Below are positions 53,666-62,174 of a stretch of 64,000 bases of DNA, piece by piece (within the stretch, counting starts at the first letter, position 1; each line of letters opens with the position of its first letter). This stretch comes from Anaerolineaceae bacterium. GTDB lineage: Bacteria > Chloroflexota > Anaerolineae > Aggregatilineales > Phototrophicaceae. The stretch is from contig PABP01000014.1 of NCBI GenBank assembly GCA_002699585.1, positions 62,001 to 126,000 of the forward strand, in the 5' to 3' direction. Below the pieces are notes generated by a model, which saw nothing but the letters and a program-made list of their open reading frames with translations, ran no database searches and was not told the DNA's origin. The translations under genes and the position numbers were made by a program.

Positions 53666-53700
53666 AAAAAAAGCGGTTCCCTTCATGGGAGCCGCTTTTT
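53666..53700 (+). terminator. Bidirectional terminator after the sugar-binding protein gene
   Basis: AGCGGTTCCC-TTCAT-GGGAGCCGCT (one G-U) with a run of A before and T after. It separates two convergent genes and serves both strands. Confidence 0.88.
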
Positions 53701-53762
53701 GTTTACAGCCTACTTGCTTGTGTTCACATATGCGCTGTCGGTTAGGGCAGAAAGACGCGTTT

Positions 53763-54554
53763 TTATGCCAAAACACCCCGTAGCACTGCTCCCGGAATCG
53801 TAAACGTGCAGTCATCATCATTGGGGATGCTCGTTGGGAAGCTGAATCGTTCGCGGATGGTTTCCGGTGCGCCCAGCATCAACTGGCGAATGGCTGCGGC
53901 GTAGGTCGGCGGCGTATTGATGCGTGCCATCCACCTGGCCAGGTGCAGCGTCAGATCATGCGTCATAATGACCTCCACCGTATAACCTGCCGCTTCCATC
54001 ATCGCCTGCCACTGGCTGATGCTATGATCGCGCACATGCGACGGATCGCGCAGCACTTCCAGCGTTTGCAGGTAACTATCAGCCATTGGCTCGGCAGGTG
54101 CGACGATGTCACTCAGCATCAGGATACCGCCCGCTTGGGTCACCCGTGCGAACTCATACAGGGCTTGCTGCGGGTCCGGCCAGTGATGGGCGCTGTAGCG
54201 CGTCACGACCGCATCCAGATGATTGTCTTCATAGGGCAGGGCTTCGACATCACCGCGCTGCGTCTCCAGGTTGGTGATGCCTTTTTCCTCTGCCAGAATC
54301 TTGACCTGCTCCAGCATGCTATCGGCCAGATCATAAGCAATCACGCGCCCTACCTGGGCCGCGAAGGCTACGCCCGTATGTCCGGCTCCGCAGCCTGCAT
54401 CCAGTACGAGGGCATCCGGTGTAAGTTGCGCCGCTGCCAGCATCGCGTCGAGATCAGCTCCGGCGCTGTGGACGGCGCTGGTGCGGTAATTGGCTGCCGC
54501 CTGACTGAATTGCTGATTCACCGCAGATTTGATGCTTTCGCCGGATTGGCTCAT
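53763..54554 (-). CDS. Class I SAM-dependent methyltransferase
   Basis: 263 residues. Motif [17 protein letters not shown], acidic strand 2 [11 protein letters not shown], motif for strand 4 [20 protein letters not shown] and post-motif [12 protein letters not shown] place it in the UbiE/BioC-like small-molecule group. The substrate is not clear. It is monocistronic with a palindrome about 25 bases before the start codon. Confidence 0.9.
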   Translation of the reverse strand: MSQSGESIKSAVNQQFSQAAANYRTSAVHSAGADLDAMLAAAQLTPDALVLDAGCGAGHTGVAFAAQVGRVIAYDLADSMLEQVKILAEEKGITNLETQRGDVEALPYEDNHLDAVVTRYSAHHWPDPQQALYEFARVTQAGGILMLSDIVAPAEPMADSYLQTLEVLRDPSHVRDHSISQWQAMMEAAGYTVEVIMTHDLTLHLARWMARINTPPTYAAAIRQLMLGAPETIRERFSFPTSIPNDDDCTFTIPGAVLRGVLA

Positions 54555-54798
54555 GATAGGTTTCCTTTTATATGTATTTATGTATACATATTGATCGATG
54601 CGTACATATTAACGGCAAAACGTCTCTCAAAACAAGTGCCACGCATAAGTCCAACCGGGATGAGATTTTCCCAATTGTCCTATCAGAATCAGTGTTGCGC
54701 GTCTTTGGGTGGGCTTGTATGCTTGGGGCGCGTCAGTTTAAGGCACGTTGAATTTCAAAATATAACCTGTAACCAGTCCAATTACGGATGGCCAGCTT
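54555..54798. other. Divergent intergenic region (methyltransferase / DUF2085 gene)
   Basis: 244 bases. The left edge carries the palindrome at 54579-54590 with flanking TATGTA (54571-54576) and TACATA half-sites. The remainder shows no repeat or reading frame of note; no clear promoter hexamers were found for the right-hand gene. Confidence 0.5.
54579..54590 (-). promoter_or_regulatory. Candidate operator palindrome before the methyltransferase gene
   Basis: TATGTATACATA is a perfect 12-base palindrome, with further TATGTA and TACATA half-sites on either side within 25 bases. It lies 25 bases upstream of the start codon, in promoter range. Confidence 0.45.
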
Positions 54799-55617
54799 AT
54801 GAGCGATACCCCTAGCAAACCCCCCAGTAAACTCGGCATCCGGCTGAATCGACTGCTATATCGGTTTGCGAAGAATTGGCATCGCTTTGTAATTGGGTTC
54901 CTGAGTTTGCTCGTGGCTGGGGTATTCGCCGCTCCTATCCTCATGAATCTGGGCCTGACCGGGCCAGCCAACGTGTTGTACGTCATTTACGCGCCGCTGT
55001 GCCACCAATTTGGGTTCCGCTCACTCTACATCGGTGGTGAACAACTCGCTTACCCCCGTGAACAGGCCGATTCTGGCTTGCGCCCCTACGAAGATTACGT
55101 GCTCAATGATCCTGAATTCACCGAATCCTATGATTACTGGTACGAATTCAGCTACCATCGTCCGCTGGGCCGCGATCTGGTCATGGACGACTTGACCAAC
55201 TTCACGCTGCCACTCCAATTAGCCTCTAAAGCATTCCCCGGCAATGCGCGGATGGGCTACAAAACGGCCGTCTGCCAGCGTGACCTGTCCATCTACAGCG
55301 GTATGCTGGTGTTTATGCTGGTCTACACGCTGCCGTATGTGCGCCCCCGCCTGCGACCGCTGCCGTTCCTACTGTTCATTATCATAGGCATCGGACCCAT
55401 CGGCCTGGATGGTGTGAGTCAGTTATTGGGCTACCCTCCTTTTGAATATTGGCCACCCAGAGAAACATTGCCTCAGTTCCGTGTGATAACTGGCTTTCTC
55501 TTTGGCTTTACAGGTGGATGGTTGGCCTTCCCCTTGCTGGACATCAACATGCGCGATATTCAGCGCCAGATTGCAGCTAAGTTTGCTCGTGCCAACATGC
55601 CGCTCAACCTGAAATAA
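54799..55617 (+). CDS. DUF2085-like membrane protein
   Basis: 272 residues. One helix near the N-terminus (about 33-52), then the DUF2085 hallmark VIYAPLCHQFGFRSLYI, an unusually long soluble insert (about 75-150), three more helices (about 172-190, 195-212, 232-255) and a charged tail. DUF2085 proteins are small membrane proteins of unknown role; the insert between the LCHQ motif and the later helices makes this one longer than usual. Monocistronic. Confidence 0.75.
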   Translation: MSDTPSKPPSKLGIRLNRLLYRFAKNWHRFVIGFLSLLVAGVFAAPILMNLGLTGPANVLYVIYAPLCHQFGFRSLYIGGEQLAYPREQADSGLRPYEDYVLNDPEFTESYDYWYEFSYHRPLGRDLVMDDLTNFTLPLQLASKAFPGNARMGYKTAVCQRDLSIYSGMLVFMLVYTLPYVRPRLRPLPFLLFIIIGIGPIGLDGVSQLLGYPPFEYWPPRETLPQFRVITGFLFGFTGGWLAFPLLDINMRDIQRQIAAKFARANMPLNLK

Positions 55618-55803
55618 CGGAATTCGGGCCATATTTTGGACCTTATTACCTGAATTCGTTCTTCAAAACATAAAAATAACGGCTATTTGTCGCAAATGAC
55701 GCCGCATAATTGAAAAAACGTTAATTCTAATGTGGGTAAGTTGTGTATAATTAACTTAAAGACAATTGTTAGATTGCGTAATAAGCAGTCTGGAGGGAAT
55801 GAT

Positions 55804-56181
55804 ATGAAACTGCTCGTTATTGATGACGACAATGGCTTCGTCTATATGGTGAATAGTATTTTCAGTGAGCATACCGTAGATCAAGCGATGACGGTTCCGG
55901 CTGCTGAGCAATACCTGGCTGAGAATGTGCCGGATGTCGTCTTCGTCGATTTCCTGCTGCCCGGTAACAGCGATGGCCTCGCACTGATCCAACTGTTGAA
56001 AGAAGATTCGCGCTTTGAGAACACCTTCATCGTGGGTCTCACGGCATCCTCCACAGCAGATAGCCGTGTCAAGGCAATGATGGGCTATTGTGACCTGTTC
56101 TATTCAAAGCCGTTTTCGCTGCTGACCGTGAGTCAGGAATTACAGGCACGCGGCGTGCTGGATAGTTCAATCACTGTTTGA
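55804..56181 (+). CDS. Stand-alone response-regulator receiver domain (first)
   Basis: 125 residues from ATG 55804, with GGAGGG seven bases upstream; an earlier start at 55732 would add a non-homologous lead. Acidic triad region LLVIDDD, phosphoacceptor Asp49 (VVFVDFLLPG), switch Thr (VGLTASS) and Lys (FYSKPFS). No output domain. Same layout as the receiver at 57060-57428, with a STAS-like gene in between. Confidence 0.92.
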   Translation: MKLLVIDDDNGFVYMVNSIFSEHTVDQAMTVPAAEQYLAENVPDVVFVDFLLPGNSDGLALIQLLKEDSRFENTFIVGLTASSTADSRVKAMMGYCDLFYSKPFSLLTVSQELQARGVLDSSITV

Positions 56182-56352
56182 TAAGCGCTAGACGCATCAC
56201 ACTTGTTTATCGGTTGGGCCATGCGCATACATACGGTAATACACACGGGCTGAATCCTTTTTTAGAGCATAAACCGCCCAGTCTAAATGGAGGAGGCACA
56301 ATATGTGAGTATTATTATCTATATATATATCGATTGAAACTGAGGTAGCCTT

Positions 56353-56754
56353 ATGCCTTACACTTTAAGCTGGTATGTAGAAGATGCCGTTATCATAATC
56401 AAAGTCACAGGTTCTTTTCCGATGACTGAGATTTGTAATGCGGTGGAAGAGGTTAGTCTTCTTATCCAGCAGTCCGACCGGGAATCGGTGCATATCCTGG
56501 CGGACTTGACGGACATAAGTCAAACACCCAAGAGTGTGCGCCTCATTGCCTCCGAAGTGAAAAAACTGTATGACAATACGCGAATCGGCTGGACCATCGC
56601 GTATGGGATAAAAAACTCGGTTGTGAATATAGTGGCGTCAATTGTTACCCAGATACTCAGCCATCAATACATCACAACATCTGAAGAAGAGGCCATCGCT
56701 TTCTTGCAAAATAAAGATGAGGATTTGCGGCCCCTACTCAAAGATTACACATAG
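56353..56754 (+). CDS. STAS/SpoIIAA-like small protein
   Basis: 133 residues with the alternating strand/helix order of STAS or SpoIIAA-like proteins: AVIIIKVTGSFPMTEICNAV, then VHILADLTDIS and KKLYDNTRIGWTIAYGI. The Ser/Thr that is phosphorylated in anti-anti-sigma factors is not obvious (Asp-Leu-Thr at the usual loop). It stands between two receiver-only genes, so a small signalling cluster is likely. Assignment is by fold pattern only. Confidence 0.6.
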   Translation: MPYTLSWYVEDAVIIIKVTGSFPMTEICNAVEEVSLLIQQSDRESVHILADLTDISQTPKSVRLIASEVKKLYDNTRIGWTIAYGIKNSVVNIVASIVTQILSHQYITTSEEEAIAFLQNKDEDLRPLLKDYT

Positions 56755-57059
56755 ACTGGCCAACTTCAGGCTGTTTACAGTTCCCCTTTATTCTGATCTT
56801 ACATCTTATATACTCGAGTTTGAATTCAACGCGCATTGAACCTGACCACATGGCCAGGTTATGACTGGTCAGGTGGATGTTCCTGCTGGATAGCCAGCAA
56901 GTTATGCTTATTGGGATGGCTATGCATATTTGCACCATCATCTGACCCTATAGAGCATCACAACCCTGTGATGCTCTACTTTTGTAACACTTTCTTTTGT
57001 AGCACTCGCTGTGGCCCACGCTTATTCTGGTCCCCAGCTCATCCAGAAAGTCATTCATT
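56755..57059. other. Intergenic region with terminator-like hairpin
   Basis: 305 bases between the STAS-like gene and the second receiver. Besides the hairpin at 56952-56977 it holds a small GCTGGATAGCCAGC stem; no gene is supported. Confidence 0.5.
56952..56982 (+). terminator. Hairpin terminator after the STAS-like gene
   Basis: AGAGCATCACA-ACCC-TGTGATGCTCT: perfect 11-bp stem with a four-base loop, followed by ACTTTTG. About 200 bases after the STAS-like stop. Confidence 0.6.
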
Positions 57060-57428
57060 ATGGATATCCTCGTTGTTGATGACGACATATATAACGGCAA
57101 GATGATCGGCCATATTTTGAAGCGCCTCCTGGTCGAGCAAGCCCTTAGTTCGGAAGATGCCCTGGCTATGCTAGAGCAGGTCGTCCCGGAGCTGCTCATT
57201 GTTGATTTGATGATTCCTGGTCGCATGGATGGTATCGATCTGATTAAGGCCATCCGCAGTGATGCACGCTGGGCGCATATTCCGATTATCAGCATGACCG
57301 CTTCTTATGATGCCTTGCCGCGTGTTTCCGAGATGAAAGCGTTGTCGGATGCCTTCCTCAACAAGCCGCTTTCACCGCGTAAACTGCGTGAAATTGTTAC
57401 AGGCATGGGACTCGGCACGGCTGTCTAA
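57060..57428 (+). CDS. Stand-alone response-regulator receiver domain (second)
   Basis: 122 residues. Acidic residues ILVVDDD, phosphoacceptor Asp49 (LLIVDLMIPG), switch Thr (ISMTASYD) and Lys (FLNKPLS). No output domain. A histidine kinase partner is not in the neighbourhood. Together with the first receiver it suggests a phosphorelay or protein-protein switch. Confidence 0.92.
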   Translation: MDILVVDDDIYNGKMIGHILKRLLVEQALSSEDALAMLEQVVPELLIVDLMIPGRMDGIDLIKAIRSDARWAHIPIISMTASYDALPRVSEMKALSDAFLNKPLSPRKLREIVTGMGLGTAV

Positions 57429-57508
57429 CCTGCGCTGTTGTTGATGCTGGTGAGCGCATGCTCTCTTTAGTATGATAGGCATCATCAAACAACCGCCTCT
57501 GGAGCCTT

Positions 57509-58747
57509 ATGTCCCCGTCTGCGACCTGGCCTGAACTTGCCCATCTGCCATCACCATCTGACAGTCGCCTAGCGCTGCGGGTGACGCCCGGTGCTGAACA
57601 CGCTTTGCGGCGTGGGCATCCCTGGCTCTTTGCCGATAATATCACGCATCAAAACCACGAAGGCGCTGCTGGCGATCTGGCCGTCATCTTCGACAAGAAG
57701 CGCCGTTTTTTAGCGATTGGCCTCTATGACCCGCAGTCGCCTATCCGCGTCAAAATAGTACATCACGGCAAGCCGACCACGATAGATAGCGACTTCCTGA
57801 CAGGCCGTATTCAGGCGGCGATTGTTGCCCGTCAACCCATTACGGAAACGGATACAAATGGTTATCGTCTGATACATGGCGAAAATGATGGGCTGCCCAG
57901 TTTCACCCTGGATCGCTATGGCGATAGCCTGGTGCTTAAGCTCTATTCGGCGATCTGGTTGCCTTATCTGGCCGATATGTTGACTGCTATCGTGGCTGCC
58001 CAACCCTGCGAACGCATTGTGCTGCGACTCAGTCGTCAGTTGCAGCAGGGCGATACTTTTGGCCTGATTGATGGTCAGGCGCTCATGGGGGATTTGCCTG
58101 ATAGCCCTGTTATTTTCCGAGAATATGGCCTGCAATTCGCGGCAGATGTCGTACACGGCCACAAAACAGGCTTCTTCTTCGATCATCGGGAAAACCGCAA
58201 GTGGGTGCAGGACTTCGCCGCTCGGCATCGTGTGCTGGATGTCTTCGCTTATGCGGGGCCGTTTTCCGTGCATGCCGCTGCCGGGGGTGCACGTCATGTC
58301 ACCAGTATTGACATTAGCGCACCCGCGCTAGAAGCCGCCCAGGCCAATATGGCGCGCAACCCCAAAGCCGTCAAAGTGCCCCATGAGATCATCGTGGCTG
58401 ATGCCTTCGATGCCCTGCGCAACCTGGCCGACGAAGGCCGTCAGTTTAGTATGGTGATCGTTGACCCACCATCCTTTGCCAAAAGCCAGTCGGAAATCGA
58501 AGGTGCCTTACGCGCCTATGCCACGTTGACGCAGTTGGCGCTGGCCGTGCTGGCCCCGGCGGGTATCTTGGTGCTGGCCTCTTGCTCCAGCCGTGTCACG
58601 GCTGACGATTTCTACAGCACCGTATTCCAGGCAGCCCAGGACGCTGACCGTCCGCTGCAAGAGATCGAGCGTACGGGCCATGCCCTGGATCACCCCATCG
58701 GCTTCCCGGAAGGGGCGTACCTTAAGTGCTTGTTTGCCCAGGCGTAA
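57509..58747 (+). CDS. RlmI-type class I rRNA (cytosine-C5) methyltransferase
   Basis: 412 residues. An N-terminal PUA domain (LRVTPGAEHALRRGHPWLFADNI) leads to the RlmI/RlmK-type region DTNGYRLIHGENDGLPSFTLDRYGD and the SAM domain with VLDVFAYAGPFSVHAAAGGA, SIDIS and VIVDPPSFAKSQSE. The DPPSFAKS motif is diagnostic for this COG1092 family, which methylates 23S rRNA cytosine. The exact target base is not determined here. GGAGCC precedes the ATG. Confidence 0.9.
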   Translation: MSPSATWPELAHLPSPSDSRLALRVTPGAEHALRRGHPWLFADNITHQNHEGAAGDLAVIFDKKRRFLAIGLYDPQSPIRVKIVHHGKPTTIDSDFLTGRIQAAIVARQPITETDTNGYRLIHGENDGLPSFTLDRYGDSLVLKLYSAIWLPYLADMLTAIVAAQPCERIVLRLSRQLQQGDTFGLIDGQALMGDLPDSPVIFREYGLQFAADVVHGHKTGFFFDHRENRKWVQDFAARHRVLDVFAYAGPFSVHAAAGGARHVTSIDISAPALEAAQANMARNPKAVKVPHEIIVADAFDALRNLADEGRQFSMVIVDPPSFAKSQSEIEGALRAYATLTQLALAVLAPAGILVLASCSSRVTADDFYSTVFQAAQDADRPLQEIERTGHALDHPIGFPEGAYLKCLFAQA

Positions 58748-59008
58748 GCCCTCTATAAGTACGGTCAAACGTATTCTGATGACAATTTAATAGGAAACAT
58801 GGGCTATTTTTAACAGGCTTTAATAGCCTTATGGGTGAGCAATAGCGTATTATCAGGATAGGACGCGATGCATATGCGTCGGGAGAGCCTCGGCGGAGCG
58901 TATTGCGTTCGTAGAGCACTGTCTGATTTTTTCGCGTATCATAATAGTTACCACATCGGTATCACATCTTTCGCTATTTACTTAACTCGCAGCTTGGAGA
59001 GAGCCATT
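58748..59008. other. Intergenic leader region of the SH3/CARDB gene
   Basis: 261 bases. An in-frame extension of the next gene reaches back to 58868, but it precedes the signal peptide and lacks a ribosome-binding site, so it is untranslated. No hairpin or operator stands out. Confidence 0.5.
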
Positions 59009-60184
59009 ATGAAACAACGAATTGTGTTGTTATTGATTCTGGCGTTTTCGGCGGTACTTGTCGCCACCGCCCAGGATAGCCCCTTGATCGAACCCATTGG
59101 CGAGCCGGAAGACCCCAACATCGCCATTAGCTTCCCACCCCCGGTCTATGCCGTGCGTGACCGCCTGGAAGTGCGCGGTACCGCCAACCTATCGAATATG
59201 TCCAACTACTTCATCGAATTCCGTCCGCTGGCTGTTGAGCCGCCTGTACCGGCAGCCGATGGCAGCGAGCCGGAAGAGCAGCCCTGGTTCCCGGCGACCT
59301 TGCCCAATGTCGGACCTGTTGTCGATGATATATTGGGTGAGTGGAACACCTCCACCGCGCCGGATGGCCTCTATGAAATTCGTCTGACGGTCAACGTTAC
59401 AGGTGGCCAACCACAGTTCTTCCGCGTTAGCCCGATTCGTATTGAAAACAACGTGCCGGACTTCGTCGATATTGCGACTGCTGTCCCGACACAGCCGCCT
59501 GTCCAGACGCGCCCGACCCTGGCCCCGTCACCGACAGCCTTCGATAGCAACCCGCGCGTCACCGCCCTGACTGACTCCAACGTACGCCGTGGTGATAGCA
59601 CCGCTTACGAAGTCATCGGCGCGCTGTTGACGGGCGAGAGCGCCCCCATCCTGGGTGTAAGCAACAGCGGCAGCGGTTGGTACTACATCCAACTGAACAA
59701 TGGCCGTCGCGGTTTCATCTCCCCAGGCATCGTTCGTGCTGAGGGTAACCTCGCTAACTTAGGCACCATCGCGCCGCCATTCACACCGACGCCGCCGGCA
59801 ACCAACACGCCGACCACCGTCACCAATCTGGCGATCAACGGTGCCGCTTTGCAGCCAGCGACCCCGGTCTGTGCGAGTGCTTTTAACGTCGCAGTGGATA
59901 TCCTTAACAATGGTAGCCAGAGCACGGGGACCAGCTTCACTGTCACCGTCACTGACCGCCATCCGGGTAGTGGCACGACTACCACGAGTAACTCAGCTAC
60001 GATCCCGGCCCTAGGCCCCGGCCAGAACTTCCTGGTCCTGATCCCGCTGACGGTGAGCGTCTTCTACTCTGAAGAGCATCAGGTGATTGTCCGCGTTGAT
60101 AGCAACAATCAAGTTCCTGAACCCAATGAGGGCGATAACACCCGCACCCTGACATATACACTCAGCAAGGGTTCCTGTGGCTAA
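59009..60184 (+). CDS. Secreted SH3b plus CARDB domain protein
   Basis: 391 residues from ATG 59009, which has GGAGAG about 8 bases upstream and opens a signal peptide (MKQRIVLLLILAFSAVLVATA, cut before QDS). An N-terminal Ig-like domain (about 35-145) is followed by a Pro-rich linker, a bacterial SH3 domain (about 185-250, with NVRRGDSTAYEVIGALLTGE and GRRGFISPGIV), another Pro/Thr linker and a C-terminal CARDB-like domain (about 275-390). The chain ends in TYTLSKGSCG. Cell-wall or surface binding is the usual role. Shares the CARDB style with the protein at 8354-10603. Confidence 0.85.
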   Translation: MKQRIVLLLILAFSAVLVATAQDSPLIEPIGEPEDPNIAISFPPPVYAVRDRLEVRGTANLSNMSNYFIEFRPLAVEPPVPAADGSEPEEQPWFPATLPNVGPVVDDILGEWNTSTAPDGLYEIRLTVNVTGGQPQFFRVSPIRIENNVPDFVDIATAVPTQPPVQTRPTLAPSPTAFDSNPRVTALTDSNVRRGDSTAYEVIGALLTGESAPILGVSNSGSGWYYIQLNNGRRGFISPGIVRAEGNLANLGTIAPPFTPTPPATNTPTTVTNLAINGAALQPATPVCASAFNVAVDILNNGSQSTGTSFTVTVTDRHPGSGTTTTSNSATIPALGPGQNFLVLIPLTVSVFYSEEHQVIVRVDSNNQVPEPNEGDNTRTLTYTLSKGSCG

Positions 60185-60204
60185 AGCCCTGCACTAAGTA
60201 ACAA

Positions 60205-60237
60205 AAAAAGAGCGTGTCCATGGGGCACGCTCTTTTT
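60205..60237 (+). terminator. Bidirectional terminator between SH3/CARDB and Nudix genes
   Basis: GAGCGTGTCC-ATG-GGGCACGCTC (one G-U) bordered by A5 and T5. Lies between two convergent genes. Confidence 0.88.
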
Positions 60238-60258
60238 GCTTTAAGATAAGATCGTCGC

Positions 60259-60873
60259 TCAATCAAACTCGGTCGGTAAATCCGGCTGTTGATGGTGACG
60301 GAAGCAGCGCTGAAGCTGGTCGAGCGTGACCGTCATGCGGTCGAGCGGGGGCAGAGCATCCATTGCGAAGAATCCCGCCGCAGTGGTTTCCGAATTGGGT
60401 CGCCAACCGCCGCCTAGGATCTCGCATAGGAAGAAGAACATATGGTATTCATTGGGCGAGGGCGCATGGTCGTGGCTGCTGCGATTATAGACGCCGACCA
60501 GTTTGCTGACGTGTACCTCATAACCCGATTCTTCCCAAAACTCACGGGCGCATATCTCGGCAGGTGTATCCCCGACATCGGCAAAACCGCCTGGGATTGT
60601 CCATGAGCCATCGTGGGCATTCTGCACCAGCAAAATCTTGCCATCTCTGAAAGCCGCGCCGCGCACCCCCGTTTTGGGCGTCTGGGGGGCAACCTCGGGC
60701 ACAGACACGCCACCATTAGCCCCGGCAGGCGCTTCGGCCATCTGCTTGGCCATAGCCAGCACCTCGCCGTAGCGAATTCGATCAAAAAGATTGCAATCGC
60801 CGCTCAGGCCGCCTTCAGCGATCTGGCGCAGGCGGTCAATCGTTGCTTGGGGAATAGCTGTATGTTGGCTCAT
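60259..60873 (-). CDS. Nudix hydrolase (second of a tandem pair)
   Basis: 204 residues. A helical N-terminal part typical of the Nudix_N family is followed by the Nudix fold GVRGAAFRDGKILLVQNAHD. The Nudix box reads GFADVGDTPAEICAREFWEESGY: it has the REx2EExG core, but Asp stands where the first Glu of GX5E is usual. The paralogue upstream (60873-61511) has the same change. The likely substrate is a nucleoside-diphosphate derivative. The start overlaps the paralogue's stop by one base (TGATG). Confidence 0.9.
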   Translation of the reverse strand: MSQHTAIPQATIDRLRQIAEGGLSGDCNLFDRIRYGEVLAMAKQMAEAPAGANGGVSVPEVAPQTPKTGVRGAAFRDGKILLVQNAHDGSWTIPGGFADVGDTPAEICAREFWEESGYEVHVSKLVGVYNRSSHDHAPSPNEYHMFFFLCEILGGGWRPNSETTAAGFFAMDALPPLDRMTVTLDQLQRCFRHHQQPDLPTEFD

Positions 60874-61511
60874 CAGTCAAAATCTGTGGGGAGGTCCGGC
60901 TGCTGAATGTGCTCGTAAAAGCGGCTGATCTGGCGCTCGTTGACGCGGCCTAGTGACAGGTCGGGCAGGGCATCAAAGGCAAAAAAGTCAACGTCACTGG
61001 TTTCGTGGCTGGTCTGGGCTGCGCCACCTTGTAGTTCGCACAAGAAAAACAACTTGTACACTGAATAGGCAATCGGTGGGTGGCCCTGGGTATCACGATC
61101 ATAAGCCGCCAGCAGCTTGACCGCCTTGGCATCGTAACCGCTTTCTTCTTTGATCTCGCGCTCGACAGCCTGTGACGGCGTGTCGTGGACATCGGCCCAA
61201 CCACCGGGGAGCGTCCATAGGCCATCGCTGGCTTCCCGGACTAGCAACAGACCACCCTGTTCATTGACCACTACGCCGCGCACATCGACTTTAGGCGTCA
61301 TGTAGCCCTTTTCCTGGGCGTACAAATCGGTGATGGCCTGGGCATCCAGGCCGGTATGGGCAGCGGCAATTTCGCTGGCGATGTCCCTGATCTGGTGATA
61401 ACGCTCGATGTCGAAGGGGTCCTGGGCATATGTCAGGCCGATCTGGGCGATGGCCTGCAAACGACGTGACCAGGCCAACCAGTTCGGCAGCGTTTCGGGG
61501 GATTGTGGCAT
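60873..61511 (-). CDS. Nudix hydrolase (first of a tandem pair)
   Basis: 212 residues from MPQSPETLPNWLAWSR; the 24 codons upstream have no homology. The N-terminal helical segment WLAWSRRLQAIAQIGLTYAQ is the Nudix_N domain, then VRGVVVNEQGGLLLVREASD and the box GWADVHDTPSQAVEREIKEESGY, with Asp in place of the first Glu of the box. Tandem paralogue of the next gene; both end with QPDLPTDFD or QPDLPTEFD. Confidence 0.9.
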   Translation of the reverse strand: MPQSPETLPNWLAWSRRLQAIAQIGLTYAQDPFDIERYHQIRDIASEIAAAHTGLDAQAITDLYAQEKGYMTPKVDVRGVVVNEQGGLLLVREASDGLWTLPGGWADVHDTPSQAVEREIKEESGYDAKAVKLLAAYDRDTQGHPPIAYSVYKLFFLCELQGGAAQTSHETSDVDFFAFDALPDLSLGRVNERQISRFYEHIQQPDLPTDFD

Positions 61512-61591
61512 AACGCATCCTGCGATGAAATCGGTTAAAGCAATTCTATAGACGATTTTTATGTGACCGACTTTACCACCCAATGCCCCGG

Positions 61592-61984
61592 CTAGTCAGT
61601 GACAAATTGCGAAAAATGGATCAACACACCCGACGGGTCCAATACGTGGAGGGTAATCGCCCCATAATCTTCAAGCTTAGGCGGCCTCAAGCGGGCTTTA
61701 CCAAAGTCGCCCTCTTCCAGAATTTTAGAGACATGTTCGTACCAGGCCTGGGCATCGCTGACAAGCACCTGGAACATGAAGTTATCAGCCAGCTCTGGGC
61801 GGTAGAAGTTTTGTAGGAAGAAGCGGTGATCGGCCAATTCCAGAATGGCTAGTCCATCGTCATCGCCTTTCCATTTGAGTTCCCAACCCAGGGCCTGATA
61901 AAATCGCAGCGATAGCTGGAAATCCAGCGCGGGCACGAAAACGCGCATATCCGATACAGATAGATCCAGTGTGTTATCCGCCAT
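61592..61984 (-). CDS. VOC/glyoxalase-fold protein
   Basis: 130 residues forming two beta-alpha-beta-beta-beta units: DMRVFVPALDFQLSLRFYQALGWEL, LAILELADHRFFLQNFY, FMFQVLVSDAQAWYEHV and ITLHVLDPSGVLIHFSQF. The metal-ligand pattern of true glyoxalase I is not clearly conserved, so bleomycin-resistance-like binding or another VOC role is equally possible. Monocistronic, divergent from citrate synthase. Confidence 0.85.
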   Translation of the reverse strand: MADNTLDLSVSDMRVFVPALDFQLSLRFYQALGWELKWKGDDDGLAILELADHRFFLQNFYRPELADNFMFQVLVSDAQAWYEHVSKILEEGDFGKARLRPPKLEDYGAITLHVLDPSGVLIHFSQFVTD

Positions 61985-62082
61985 AAAATCTCCTCATAAA
62001 GCCGATTTTGCCCTGTTGGCACTATAGCATAGCTTGTACGAAATAGAACAATTTTTCTAATGAAATCATCACACACGAATGG

Positions 62083-62117
62083 ATATATTGATTTATTAAT
62101 CAACATTGACAATATAT
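62083..62117 (+). promoter_or_regulatory. Overlapping operator dyads on the citrate synthase promoter
   Basis: ATATATTG (62083-62090) and CAATATAT (62110-62117) form a perfect eight-base inverted repeat around 19 bases. Nested in it TTGATT-TATT-AATCAA (62088-62103) is another perfect dyad. Both cover the -35 TTGACA at 62106-62111, so a repressor is expected. Confidence 0.5.
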
Positions 62118-62135
62118 AATCAAACGGGATAGAGT
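62106..62135 (+). promoter_or_regulatory. Promoter of the citrate synthase gene
   Basis: Perfect -35 TTGACA (62106-62111), 18-base spacer, TAGAGT (62130-62135) as a 4/6 -10. Start codon 40 bases on, with AGGAG eight bases before it. Confidence 0.45.
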
Positions 62136-62174
62136 GGTGCTAAACAATCATCTAAAAAATCAGGAGATACGATC

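Noticed and set aside
55746-55751. TATAAT before the first receiver gene
   Set aside because: No -35 hexamer at 16-18 bases; the surrounding AT-rich sequence makes a chance match likely.
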